This document shows positions 1-9,800 of a stretch of 64,000 nucleotides of DNA, one piece after another. Position 1 is the stretch's first letter, and every line of letters starts with the position of its first letter. The notes beneath the pieces are model-generated. The model was not told the DNA's origin. It searched no databases and saw nothing but the letters and a program-made list of their open reading frames with translations. The position numbers and the translations under genes were made by a program. Origin of the DNA: JAOZPE01 sp964601275 (lineage in GTDB: Bacteria; Krumholzibacteriota; Krumholzibacteriia; JAJRXK01); assembly GCA_964601275.1 (NCBI GenBank), contig CAZRMV010000001.1:62001-126000 (forward strand), given 5' to 3'.

Positions 1-1
1 T

Positions 2-1498
2 TGCAGATCCTTTCGTTCGACTTCCCTTCTGTTGGTCTCGGTGGCCTTTGCCGGCGCGCTCCTGATCGCGCCGTGCGCCTCCGCCCAGATCGACATCCAG
101 CGGAAGGTGCCCTGCTGTGATCTCTACGGGACCACCGGGGTGGTCTGGGTCGGGGAGGATTCCCTGATGAGCTTCGAGAAGCTGGCCGCCTATTGCGCCC
201 CGGTCCTGGAGTTCTCTCCCGACGAGCCCCTCCTGCGCGATATCGAGGACCGCAGTCGGATCGATCTTCCCACCGTGTTTCCCTTCGAGAAGAGAAGCGA
301 CGGGCCGGTGGTCCACTACCGCGTGCGTACCCTTCTCACCGACAAGGAGGGAACGGTCTACCAGCGTGCCGACGACGACCTCAACGCTTCCATCATCGAC
401 CTGAGCAAGGTCAGCGGCGTCGATCTCGACTTCTTCTTCTACTACCCATCCGAGGAGGGACTGGGGCGCCACCAGCACGACGTGGAATCGGCCGAGATGA
501 AGATCGCGGTGGTCCGCCAGACCGACTGCGAGAAATGCCGCTTCGCCATCCTGATCCACCGGGTCGTGGCCAAGGCGCACGGAATCCTCTGGTACGACAA
601 CACCCTCACCCTGAACCGGGACACCGTCCTGCCCATCCACCTCTTCGTGGAAGAGGGAAAACATGCCAGTTGCACCGATCAGAACGGGGATGGCTACTAC
701 ATGCCCGGATACGACGTGAATGAACGGGTGAACGATGCCTGGGGCGTACGGGACATCATGCGCACCGGCGCGCTCTATACCGGGGGATACCAGGGGTGGC
801 AGACCAAGGTGCGTCGAAAGGAGGACAGGGTCTTCCCGCCGCTGCCGGCGGATTCCCCGAGCCACGATCGCTGGGTGGAAGACGGCATCTACGCCAAGGG
901 GCATGCCATCTATTCGCTGCGGCCCTTTCCCACCGTAGCCGCCGCGCGGGCCTACGCGGACAGCACCGGTGACCAGGCGATCATGCGCTTCGTCGAGAAA
1001 GGCCATTACGGCTGGCCCGAGGTTGTCGCCGACAGCGACCTGCGCGAGGTCGGACGATGGATGGACGAAGAGAACTTCGTGAAATCGATCTCCATTTCGT
1101 TGCGGGTCGACAACGACGTCGGAATCTCCTTCATCTTCCCCCTGTTCATCATCAAGAACTTCAATGAACCCATCAGCGGGGGCTGGCTGGTCAACCGCAT
1201 CTACTTCAAGGACGAGGGATTGAAGGATTTCGGCTGGAACATCCTCTATACCCCTTCGGCCTCGCGTTGGGTCGACAGCTACTTCTCAGCCGGACTGGAG
1301 ACCGATCACGATCTCTCCCGGACCTTTTTCGCGAGCGAGTTCGGGGTGAAGCTCCGCTTCAATGTGGCCGAGAGTCCGGTGAAGTTCCTCAAGTCCATCA
1401 CCGATTTCTGGGGGATCCGGCTGGGGATCCGCTATCTGGGCTACAACAGTTTCAACGACCTCGGGTACGTGATGGAGTTCGGAGCCGGGACCTTCTAG
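2..1498 (+). CDS. Exported hypothetical protein, probable outer-membrane C-terminus (5' truncated)
   Basis: The reading frame is open to the left edge. A TTG at 32 could start it, but the residues before it (CRSFRSTSLLLVSVAF) complete a signal peptide that ends near CASA|QI, so the true start is probably just outside the window. The first ~330 residues contain FFYYPSEEG and HLFVEEGKHASCTDQNGDG, a His/Asp-rich pattern that loosely recalls Vps62/DUF946-like proteins; I would not name it from that. The last ~120 residues alternate hydrophobic and polar strands and end in a terminal Phe (FGAGTF), as outer-membrane beta-barrels do. Function unknown. It ends 20 bases before the molybdenum hydroxylase genes and may share their transcript. 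Confidence 0.7.
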   Translation, partial: CRSFRSTSLLLVSVAFAGALLIAPCASAQIDIQRKVPCCDLYGTTGVVWVGEDSLMSFEKLAAYCAPVLEFSPDEPLLRDIEDRSRIDLPTVFPFEKRSDGPVVHYRVRTLLTDKEGTVYQRADDDLNASIIDLSKVSGVDLDFFFYYPSEEGLGRHQHDVESAEMKIAVVRQTDCEKCRFAILIHRVVAKAHGILWYDNTLTLNRDTVLPIHLFVEEGKHASCTDQNGDGYYMPGYDVNERVNDAWGVRDIMRTGALYTGGYQGWQTKVRRKEDRVFPPLPADSPSHDRWVEDGIYAKGHAIYSLRPFPTVAAARAYADSTGDQAIMRFVEKGHYGWPEVVADSDLREVGRWMDEENFVKSISISLRVDNDVGISFIFPLFIIKNFNEPISGGWLVNRIYFKDEGLKDFGWNILYTPSASRWVDSYFSAGLETDHDLSRTFFASEFGVKLRFNVAESPVKFLKSITDFWGIRLGIRYLGYNSFNDLGYVMEFGAGTF

Positions 1499-1518
1499 GA
1501 ACGCGACCAGGAGGGGAC

Positions 1519-1980
1519 ATGGGATACCGGATCCGTGTCAACGGCATCTCCCATTCGGTGGACGCTCCCGGCCGCATGCCGCTGCTCTGGGTGCTACGGG
1601 ATCTCCTCGGCCTCACCGGCACGAGGTTCGGGTGCGGCCAGGGCGATTGCGGGGCGTGCACGGTGTTGATCGACGGCCGCCCGCGGCGGGCTTGCGTCAC
1701 CCCCTTGGAATCGGTCATCGACCGCCAGATCTTGACCATCGAGGGGCTGGCTCCAAGCGCCCTGCACCGGGTGCAAGAAGCCTGGTTGGACGAACAGGTG
1801 GCCCAGTGCGGGGGCTGCCAGCCGGGAATGATCCTCCGGGCCACCGCTCTTCTCCAGGAGCGTCCCCGTCCCAGCGACGCGGAGATCGACGAGGCCTTCG
1901 CGCACCATCTCTGCCGCTGCGGAACCTACCAGCGCATCCGCCGGGCCATCCACCGCGCGGCCGGGGAGGCGGGGCCATGA
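1519..1980 (+). CDS. (2Fe-2S)-binding subunit of a xanthine oxidase-family molybdenum hydroxylase (isoquinoline 1-oxidoreductase alpha-like)
   Basis: This 153-residue protein carries both [2Fe-2S] motifs of the small subunit of molybdenum hydroxylases. The plant-ferredoxin-type cluster is CGQGDCGAC (about residues 38-46) with a later Cys at PRRAC, and the helical second cluster is CGGCQPG...LCRCGTY. Length is normal for IorA-type subunits (~150). ATG 1519 is preceded by GAGGGG seven bases upstream. The stop overlaps the ATG of the large-subunit gene (ATGA), so the two are translationally coupled. In this family the subunit passes electrons from the Mo centre to an external acceptor; no FAD subunit is encoded here. 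The substrate cannot be told from sequence. Confidence 0.92.
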   Translation: MGYRIRVNGISHSVDAPGRMPLLWVLRDLLGLTGTRFGCGQGDCGACTVLIDGRPRRACVTPLESVIDRQILTIEGLAPSALHRVQEAWLDEQVAQCGGCQPGMILRATALLQERPRPSDAEIDEAFAHHLCRCGTYQRIRRAIHRAAGEAGP

Positions 1981-4136
1981 AGGGCGGCCGAAGGCTTTCG
2001 CGGCGGGGCTTTCTGGGCTTGGCCGCGGTGGGCGGCGCCGGCCTGGCGCTTGCGGTGTACCTGCCGCGCCATCTGGGAGGAAGTCCTCCGCGGGCCGAAG
2101 CCTCCGGCGGCGATCCCGACCTCTTCATCCACGTCGAGTCCGACGGAACCCTCCGCATCCGGGTGGTGCGGGTGGAGATGGGACAGGGGGTGCGGACCGG
2201 GCTTCCGATGATCGTCGCCGAGGAACTCGACGCCGACTGGTTGTCGGTGGTGGTCGAGCCGGGTGACGCCGACCGGCGCTACTCGATGGGAACCGGAGGC
2301 AGCCAGAGTGTCTACCGTTCTTGGACGATGCTGCGCAAAGCGGGCGCCACCTTGCGGGCGATGCTCGTGGGCGCCGCAGCCCGGCGGTGGGGAGTCGAGC
2401 CTTCGCTCTGCCGGACCGAGCGGGGCAGGGTGCACGGACCCGGCGGGAAGAGCCTTTCCTACGGCGAACTCAGCGAGGCGGCGGCCGCCCTGCCGTTGCC
2501 CGAAAACGTTCCCCTGAAGGATCCCTCCGGGTTCACCCTCGTCGGCTCCACGCCTCCCTGCTACGGCGGGGAGGAGCTGGTCCGGGGGCGTCCCGTCTTC
2601 GGACAGGATATCCGTCTGGAGGGAATGAAGTACGCGAGCCTGGAGCGCCCGCCGGTGCCCGGGGCGCGGCTGCGCCAGCTCGACGACCGCGCCGCGCTCG
2701 CGGTGGAAGGCGTTCTCCAGGTGCTTTTCCTCGAGGAAGGGGTGGCCGTGATCGCCGAGACCACCTGGGCCGCCTTCGAGGGCCGGCGGGCCCTGCGGTT
2801 GCAGTGGAAGGAAGGAGAGGCGTCCCGCTTCGATTCGGGAGAGTATCGACGCCGCCTGGGCGAGGCGCTCGGGAAGCCGGGCAAGGCGGTGCGCGAGGAA
2901 GGAACGGCGGAAGCGATCCTCGACGCGGCACAGACGGTGCACACGGCGCGCTATTCCGTCCCCTTCCTGGCCCACGCCACCATGCTGCCCCTCAATTGCA
3001 CCGCGGTGGTGGAAAAGAACCGGGCGGAGATCTTCGCTCCCACCCAGTTTCCCAACTGGGCCAAGGACGAGGTGCTGAAGGCGACCGGTCTGCCGGCGGA
3101 GAAGGTCGCCCTGCACGTCACCCGCCTGGGCAGCGGGTTCGGGCGCCGCATCTATCCCGACATCGTCCAGGAGACCGTCGCCATCGCGAAGAAGGTGGCG
3201 TTCCCGGTGCAACTGGTGAACACCCGGGCGGACGACTTCCGTCACGACATCTACCGGCCGGGCAACGAACATCTCCTACGGGCCACGCTCGACGCGCAGG
3301 GATTCCCGGCGGCCTGGAGCCACCGCATCGCCGGCCCGTCGATCACCGCGAGCTGGGGGCGGGCCTCACACCCGGAGGCCTACGAGATCCAGGGCGCGGC
3401 CGACCTGCCCTATGCCATCGAGAACCTGAGCGTCTCGTTCCGGTATCTCCCGGTGCCGATGAAGCTGGGGGCGATGCGGGCGGTGGCCCGGGTGAACAAT
3501 GCCTTCGTCACCGAGGGGTTCCTCGACGAGCTGGCCCATGCCGCCGGCCGTGACCCCCTCGAGTACCGCCTGGAGTTGCTGCGGCGGAAGGAACCCTTCG
3601 AGTGGTCGGGTGACCCGATCGATCCAAGCCGCCTGGCCGCCGTCCTGCGCCGCGCCGCCGAAGCGGCCGGCTGGGGCCGGAAGCTGCCCGCCGGACGGGG
3701 GTTGGGGATCGCCGCCAACGCCTACGGGTCGTGCCGCAGCTACGTGGCCGAGGTGGCCGAGGTCGAAGTGGACGACGCGGGGCGGGTGCGGGTCCACAAG
3801 GTCTGGTGCGCGGTCGACTGCGGGGTGGTGATCCACCCCGACCTGGTGCGGGCCCAGTTCGAAGGGGGAGTGGTCTTCGCCCTGTCCTCGGTGCTCAAGC
3901 ACCGGATCAGCTTCGAGAAGGGGCGGGCCCGCGAGACCGATTTCCGCCGGTATCCCCTCTTGAGCCTGCCGGAAGCGCCCGAGGTCGAGGTGGTCTTCGT
4001 GGAAAGCGCCCGCGCGCCGGGCGGCATCGGCGAGCCGCCGATACCCTCCCTGGCCCCGGCGGTGGTCAACGCGGTCTTCGCCGCGACCGGTCGCCGGGTG
4101 CGTCGCCTGCCGGTGGACCTGGGCGCGGCCGGCTAG
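1977..4136 (+). CDS. Molybdopterin-binding large subunit of xanthine oxidase-family hydroxylase, Tat-exported
   Basis: The protein has 719 residues and begins with a twin-arginine signal (SRRGFLGLAAVGG), so it is exported folded, as known for isoquinoline 1-oxidoreductase beta-like and aldehyde dehydrogenase-like enzymes. Family landmarks are VEMGQGVRTG, GSGFGRRIY (molybdopterin contact) and GGIGEPP near the C-terminus, whose Glu is the catalytic base in the family. There is no C-terminal cytochrome c domain, so the electron acceptor must be another protein. The ATG at 1977 overlaps the stop of the 2Fe-2S subunit gene. An upstream extension of the frame reads through that gene and is not real. 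Likely a periplasmic oxidation of a heterocycle or aldehyde; substrate unknown. Confidence 0.9.
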   Translation: MKGGRRLSRRGFLGLAAVGGAGLALAVYLPRHLGGSPPRAEASGGDPDLFIHVESDGTLRIRVVRVEMGQGVRTGLPMIVAEELDADWLSVVVEPGDADRRYSMGTGGSQSVYRSWTMLRKAGATLRAMLVGAAARRWGVEPSLCRTERGRVHGPGGKSLSYGELSEAAAALPLPENVPLKDPSGFTLVGSTPPCYGGEELVRGRPVFGQDIRLEGMKYASLERPPVPGARLRQLDDRAALAVEGVLQVLFLEEGVAVIAETTWAAFEGRRALRLQWKEGEASRFDSGEYRRRLGEALGKPGKAVREEGTAEAILDAAQTVHTARYSVPFLAHATMLPLNCTAVVEKNRAEIFAPTQFPNWAKDEVLKATGLPAEKVALHVTRLGSGFGRRIYPDIVQETVAIAKKVAFPVQLVNTRADDFRHDIYRPGNEHLLRATLDAQGFPAAWSHRIAGPSITASWGRASHPEAYEIQGAADLPYAIENLSVSFRYLPVPMKLGAMRAVARVNNAFVTEGFLDELAHAAGRDPLEYRLELLRRKEPFEWSGDPIDPSRLAAVLRRAAEAAGWGRKLPAGRGLGIAANAYGSCRSYVAEVAEVEVDDAGRVRVHKVWCAVDCGVVIHPDLVRAQFEGGVVFALSSVLKHRISFEKGRARETDFRRYPLLSLPEAPEVEVVFVESARAPGGIGEPPIPSLAPAVVNAVFAATGRRVRRLPVDLGAAG

Positions 4137-4144
4137 CGGGCCGC

Positions 4145-4330
4145 CTACGAGGAACTCTTGCGCGTGTTGATCTTCAACAGGCTGTAGATCGGGCACCGCG
4201 AAGCGAGCCCGGTGACCAGGGGAATCAGCCCGATCCAGCCCCAGGGGGTCTTCGGTCCGACGAAGACCAGGGCGATGAGTACGATTCCGAGGATGATACG
4301 AAGGATACGATCGATTCCACCGACGTTCAT
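4145..4330 (-). CDS. DUF2892 (YgaP-type) small inner-membrane protein
   Basis: A 61-residue protein with two short hydrophobic helices. It begins MNVGGIDRILRIILG, the usual opening of DUF2892/YgaP transmembrane proteins (N-x-G-x-x-DRxxRxxLG). It ends ASRCPIYSLLKINT, and the C-P-x-Y motif before the tail is also typical of the family. The start is set by GGAGG about nine bases upstream of the ATG on the minus strand. It is convergent with the molybdenum hydroxylase and lies just downstream of the MFS gene on the same strand. Function is unknown; relatives are often fused or adjacent to rhodanese or sulfur-handling genes. Confidence 0.85.
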   Translation of the reverse strand: MNVGGIDRILRIILGIVLIALVFVGPKTPWGWIGLIPLVTGLASRCPIYSLLKINTRKSSS

Positions 4331-4382
4331 TGTTTCTACCTCCATCCAACGAGAAACTGTCGTCACCCCGCGGACCCACCGC

Positions 4383-5666
4383 TCAACTCTCCTGCTGGGC
4401 GAATCCTCCGGCGACCCTCTGGAACCACCCCATTGCGACGATGGCCGCCAGCAGGTGCCCGGCCAGGACGAACCACACGTACTCGGCGTGCCCCTGGGCC
4501 TGGAAGTGGCCGTACAAGGGAGTGTAGATGACCCCACTGAAGGCACCGATACCCACCGCGAGGAAATTGGTTCCCATGTACAGGCCAGCCTTCTCCTTCG
4601 GGGCGATCCAGGTGATGTACTCCTGGATGCGCGGGGAGGAGATCATCTCGCCGAGGGCAAAGAAGAAGATACCCAGAAAGACCAGCGCCGCCCCCGAGAG
4701 GTTGGCCAATCCCAGCACCACGAAGCCCACCGCCGAGACGAACAGGCCGAAGAGGAAGGACGGAATGGCCGGAAACCGCTCGAAGATGCGGGACACGAAG
4801 ACCTGCAACACCACGATGATGTAGCCGGTGTGGGAGATCGTCTCGCCCAGGATATGCCGCGTGCCGTTCTCCTCCTGGGAGAAGAAGTTGGCGACCGAGG
4901 TCCCGAACACCCCCTTGAGGCTGAGATAGAGCTGGGCGGTGTCGATCGACCGGTCCACGTAGAGGGCGCAGAGATTGAAGAAGGCCCAGAAGGGGATCCA
5001 GAAGAAGACGCCCAAGAGCAGCAGGAAGACGCTGAACTTCACATCGGACAGGGCGACACCGATGTCCGCGAACTTCTGCTTCAGGCTGGTTCCCTCGATC
5101 TCCCGCTCCGGTTCCTTGTAGAAGAAGATGGTGATGAGCAGCATCACCACGATGCTCGCGGCGGCGGCGTAGAAGGCGTAGTTCCAGGAGATGGCCCGCA
5201 ACTTTCCCGCCACGATCGGCCCCAGCGAGCCCCCCACGTTCACCATGGCGTAGAAGATGCCGAAGCCCAGGGTGGCGTTGCTCTTGTCGGTCGTCGCCCG
5301 CACCGTGGCCGAGACCAGCGGTTTGAAGATGCCTGCCGCCAATCCGATCGAGAGCATGGTCAAGGCGATTCCCGAGAAGGACTTCGTCAGGATCAACAAC
5401 AGGATCGACGGAAGGTAGGCCAGGTAGGAGACGATCAGCACCTTCTTGAACCCGAAGCGGTCGGCGAAGGTCCCCGAGAACAGCGGCACCGTGTAGGAAA
5501 GCAACAGGAAGATGGTCTGGACGACCCCGAGCTGGTCCTTGGAGAAGCCCAGGCTCGTCATGTAGATCCCGAAGCTGAAGTAGATGCCGTAGTAGGCGAA
5601 TCGTTCCAGGATCTCGATGACGTTGGCGACCCAGAACACGCGCGGGAAGGGGGTTCTCTCGGCCAT
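4383..5666 (-). CDS. MFS transporter, peptide transporter (POT)-like
   Basis: This 427-residue membrane protein has about 12 hydrophobic helices in the major facilitator layout. The N-terminal ERFAYYGIYFSFGIYM is close to the E-R-F-x-Y-Y-G opening of proton-coupled oligopeptide transporters, and GTFADRFGFKKVL between helices 2 and 3 is the MFS motif A. A charged loop (EPEREIEGTSLKQKF) joins the two six-helix halves. It is shorter than typical bacterial POTs (~490 residues), so the substrate is left open. The minus-strand gene faces away from the act operon across a ~500-base intergenic region. Confidence 0.8.
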   Translation of the reverse strand: MAERTPFPRVFWVANVIEILERFAYYGIYFSFGIYMTSLGFSKDQLGVVQTIFLLLSYTVPLFSGTFADRFGFKKVLIVSYLAYLPSILLLILTKSFSGIALTMLSIGLAAGIFKPLVSATVRATTDKSNATLGFGIFYAMVNVGGSLGPIVAGKLRAISWNYAFYAAAASIVVMLLITIFFYKEPEREIEGTSLKQKFADIGVALSDVKFSVFLLLLGVFFWIPFWAFFNLCALYVDRSIDTAQLYLSLKGVFGTSVANFFSQEENGTRHILGETISHTGYIIVVLQVFVSRIFERFPAIPSFLFGLFVSAVGFVVLGLANLSGAALVFLGIFFFALGEMISSPRIQEYITWIAPKEKAGLYMGTNFLAVGIGAFSGVIYTPLYGHFQAQGHAEYVWFVLAGHLLAAIVAMGWFQRVAGGFAQQES

Positions 5667-6163
5667 CCGGTCACTCCACTCGCGAGGGAAAAGGACAACC
5701 CCGAAGGCGGCGGCTCGATCCGGGCCCCGGCCGCCCCGGGGTGGCCGGGGACGAGGGGGCTGGACTGCGGGAAGTCTAGCCTCCCGCTCGCGGACGGGTC
5801 AAAGGGCGTTTGGAGACCGCCCGGAGGGGGGAGGGGTCAAGACCCCCGGGAGCCGCCGGCTCCGTTTCGCGGCAAGGGAGGGCGGATGCCGGTGCGGTGG
5901 ACGGCCCCTCGGCGTGGAAAAATACGTTTGTACCCTGTGGAATGAGAACTTCTTTGCTCCCACCGGATTGACCGGCGTTGCGGAGTCCAGGTTCTTGGAA
6001 TCCAACAACCTCTTCTTTCGCACCGGGGACCGTGGCCATCCGGCCACGGCGAAAGTCTGTGACAGGCTTCTTGGGGGCGACGCGTTGCCGCCCATGGAGA
6101 TTCGTGATTAAGTATGCGCGGTCCGGCGCCGACCGGTGCGGGCGCAACCGGTGGATTCTGCGA
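5667..6163 (+). other. Intergenic region between divergent MFS and act operons
   Basis: This 497-base stretch has no convincing gene. The first ~210 bases are very GC-rich. From about 5915 the base composition drops (runs such as gaaaaatacg, ttcttt), which suits a promoter zone for the act operon. I could not pick a confident -35/-10 pair: TTGACC at 5968 lacks a good partner 17 bases on. A stem-loop (6030-6049) lies in the presumed act leader. Confidence 0.6.
6030..6049 (+). other. Stem-loop in presumed act operon leader
   Basis: A perfect inverted repeat: CCGTGGCC, loop ATCC, GGCCACGG. It lies ~115 bases upstream of the actA start. No T-run follows, so it is not a standard terminator. It could be a leader structure or an operator; no function is shown. 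Confidence 0.4.
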
Positions 6164-6862
6164 ATGCCGCAGGAGGATGTCGCTTTGGGTCCCTCGAGTC
6201 CCTCGCCGAGAAACTCCCGTTTCGTCTTCCCCCGCTGGACGAACAGCTTGCGAGGGTATTCCGCGTTCCTGGGCGTGGGGGGCCTTCTCTATCTGACCGT
6301 ACTCGTGGGCTATGTCTTCGCGCCGGGGACCTCGGCCGAGGGGTACTCGCCCTCGCAACCGGTTCCCTACAGCCACGCGCTCCATGCCGGCGAGCTGGGC
6401 ATCGACTGCCGCTACTGCCACAATACGGTCGAACGCGAGGCGCGCGCGGCCATTCCGCCGGCGGCGACCTGCATGAACTGCCACGCCACCATCCGCACCC
6501 AGAGCGAGAAGCTCGAGCCGATCCGGCGCAGTTTCGAGACCGGTGAGGCGGTGCACTGGCAGCGCGTCCACGACCTGCCCGACTTCGTCTACTTCAACCA
6601 CAGCGCCCATGTCGGTGCCGGCGTCGGCTGCGTGGAATGTCACGGCCGGATCGACGCCATGGAAGTGGTCCACCAGGAGAAGCAATTGACCATGGGGTGG
6701 TGCCTGAAATGCCACCGGAAGCCCCAGGAGCACCTTCGCCCGCCCGAGCTGGTCACCCGGATGGATTGGACCCCGCCGGAAGACGCCTTCGCATTGGGCC
6801 GACGTTTGATGAAGGAACACGACATCACCCCTTCGGTGGACTGCTCCACCTGCCACCGATGA
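6164..6862 (+). CDS. actA: Alternative complex III subunit ActA, pentahaem cytochrome c
   Basis: The sequence shows one N-terminal membrane helix (YSAFLGVGGLLYLTVLVGYV) followed by five CxxCH haem sites: CRYCH, CMNCH, CVECH, CLKCH and CSTCH. Five haems and one anchor helix match ActA of the alternative complex III quinol:electron acceptor oxidoreductase. The start is ambiguous. ATG 6164 has only a weak ribosome site, whereas AGGAGG at 6171-6176 sits eight bases before an in-frame TTG at 6185. An ATG at 6177 is out of frame. It is the first gene of the act cluster and is followed after 22 bases by actB. Confidence 0.93.
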   Translation: MPQEDVALGPSSPSPRNSRFVFPRWTNSLRGYSAFLGVGGLLYLTVLVGYVFAPGTSAEGYSPSQPVPYSHALHAGELGIDCRYCHNTVEREARAAIPPAATCMNCHATIRTQSEKLEPIRRSFETGEAVHWQRVHDLPDFVYFNHSAHVGAGVGCVECHGRIDAMEVVHQEKQLTMGWCLKCHRKPQEHLRPPELVTRMDWTPPEDAFALGRRLMKEHDITPSVDCSTCHR

Positions 6863-6884
6863 TGAGCGGGGGAAGAGGCGAGAG

Positions 6885-9800
6885 ATGACCGATCCTGTGG
6901 GAAGTTCTCCGGAGAGATCTCCGTACTGGCGCAGCCTGGCCGAACTCGAGGGCAGCGAGGAATTCCTGCGCCACCTCGAGGCCGAGTTCCCGACCGAGGC
7001 CGACGTGCCGGTGGAGGGGGTTTCGCGCCGGCGTTTCCTCCAGCTCATGGCCGCCTCGGCGGCCCTGGTGGGTCTGGCCGGCTGCCGCTGGCCCCGGGAG
7101 GAGATCCTCCCCTTCGGCCGCCGCCCGGAGGATTACGAGCCGGGCAAGGTGAAACGCTATGCCAGTGCGCTCGGCATGGCTTCGATGGTCAAGCCGGTGC
7201 TCATCTCCAGTTTCGACGGTCGTCCCATCAAGGTCGAGGGCAATCCCCAGCACCCCTTGAGTCTCGGGGCCGCCGACCTCTTCGCGCAGGCCGCCATCTT
7301 GGAACTCTACGACCCCGACCGCAGCCGCCACCCGGTCGAGAGGGAGAACGGGACCGCGCGCGAGAGGAATTGGTCACAGTTCGCGGCCTATGTGCAGGAG
7401 AAGGCCCTGGAGGGCTCCGGCAAGGGCTTCGCCGTCCTGAAGGGCGAGTCGGCGTCCTTGGTCGAGGACGCCGCCCTGGACCGCCTGCGCCGGCGCTATC
7501 CTGGGATCCAGGTGTACCGCCATGAGCCGGTCTCCCTCTCCAACGAGGCCGAAGGCCTGCGGCAGGCCACCGGCCGTCCAGCCCGCCTGCTTCCCGAACT
7601 GGAGGACGCGCGGGTCCTCGTCGACCTCGACGCGAATCTGCTCATCGATCATCCCGCCGCGCTGCGGAACACCCGCTTCTTCTCCCGCGGCCGCCGGCCG
7701 GAGCAGAAGGAGAAGAACCGCCTCTATTGCTTCGAGACCGGCTACTCGTCCACCGGCGCCATGGCCGACCACCGTTTCCCGCTGGCGGCCAAGGAATTCC
7801 CTGCGCTGATGGTCGAGCTCGCTGCGCGCCTCCTGGAAAAGGGTTCGGGGAGATTGCAATCGACCGAGGCGTTGGCATCGCTCGTGGGGCGGCTGCGACC
7901 CGGTCTTCTGCAGGTCGAACTCTCCGACCACGGGGAGATCCTCGACGCGGTGGTCGACGATCTGCTCGATCACCCGGGCCGCGGGCTGATCGCGGTGGGC
8001 CGGCGCCGTCCGGCCGCGCTGCACGCGCTCGCCTTCCTGATGAATGCGGCCCTGGGCAACGTGGGAAGCACGCTGAAGGTCTTCGACCAGCCCTTCAATG
8101 GCGACGATGGCGACCTTTCGACGCTGTGCCGGCGCATCGACGCGGGGGAGGTGTCCGGCCTGTTGATCCTCGGGGGCAACCCGGTCTATGACGCGCCCGC
8201 CGACCTGGAATTCCGGAAAGTCCTGGAGAGGGTCGAGCACAGCATCCACTTCGGACTGGTTCGCGACGAGACGGCGAGGCGATGCCGCTGGCATCTGCCC
8301 CGGGCCCACGCCCTGGAGTCGTGGGATGTCCTGCGGGCGGTCGATGGCAGCCTTTGCGCGGGGCAACCCCTGATCGCCCCGATGTTCGCCGGACTGGGCG
8401 CGGCCGAGGTGCTCTCGATCCTCGCCGACGATCCCCCACAGGGCGGATACGATCAGAGCCGCGAGGTCTTTGCCCAGCATACCGGAACCACGGTCGGCGA
8501 TCCCGGCTTCGACACGAACTGGCGCCGTTTCCTCCACGACGGGTTCGTTCCCGGCCCATCCCCGGTCGAGCCGTCCTTGCGGGTTGCGCCCTCACTGGGG
8601 AAGGACCTGGCCGGGTTGATCGAGCGCGGAGCGCAGCGCCTCGACCCCGAGGAACTCGAACTGGTGTTCATGCCCGACCCGCGTCTCTTCGACGGCCGTT
8701 TCGCCAACAACGCCTGGCTGCAGGAACTGCCCGATTTCGTGACCAAGCTCACCTGGGACAATCCCCTGCTCATCAGCCCGGCCCTTTCGAAGGAACGGGG
8801 CTTGCGGCACGGCGACCTGGTCGAGGCGAGCTTCGGGGGGCGAAGGCTCGAGGCGGCGATCTACGTGTTGCCGGGCCACGCCCGGTATTCGGTCAGCCTG
8901 GCCCTGGGCCACGGGCGCAGCGCGGCGGGGCGGGTCGGCGACGGGGTGGGTTTCGACAGCTATCGTTTGCGCACCACCACGACCCTGTGGGACGGAGTGG
9001 GGTTGAAGCTTTTTCCGACCGGGCGAAGATACAAGTTGGCCTGCACCCAGGACCACCACGCGATCGACACGGTCGGAGCGGACGAACGCGAGCGTCGCGC
9101 CGGGTACCTCGTGCGCGAGGGGACCGTCCAGGAGTACGAGGAGCATCCTGGATTCGCCCAGCACATGGGGCCCCATCATCCTCCTTTGGAGTCGCTCTGG
9201 AAGGAGCGCGAGACCACCGGTCACAAGTGGGGCATGACCATCGACCTCAACTCGTGCATCGGCTGCAACGCCTGCGTGACCGCATGCCAGGCCGAGAACA
9301 ACATTCCCGTGGTGGGCAAGGAGCAGGTGGCCAACGGCCGCGAGATGCACTGGATCCGCATCGACCGCTACTTCAAGGGACCGGAGGACGACCCCGAGGT
9401 GGTGCAGCAACCCATGGCCTGCGTCCAGTGCGAACTCGCCCCGTGCGAACAGGTCTGTCCGGTCGCCGCGACCATGCACAACGAGGAAGGCCTCAACGTG
9501 ATGGTCTACAACCGTTGCGTGGGGACGCGCTATTGCCTCAACAACTGTCCCTACAAGGTCCGGCGCTTCAACTTCTTCAACTATCACAAGAACCCCGATC
9601 CGCTGGTGGAGATGGCCTACAATCCGGAAGTGACCATCCGGGCGCGGGGCGTGATGGAAAAGTGCACCTATTGCGTGCAGCGGATCGAGCACGCGCGGAT
9701 CACCGCCAAGAACGAAGGCCGCTCGATCCGGGACGGTGAGATCACCACCGCGTGCCAGCAGACCTGTCCGGCCGAGGCCATCGTCTTCGGCGATCTGAAC

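Noticed and set aside
4212..5945. A 577-codon plus-strand frame opposite the MFS gene
   Set aside because: Composition is extreme (Glu/Asp/Gly/Arg) and it lies antisense to a well-supported transporter.
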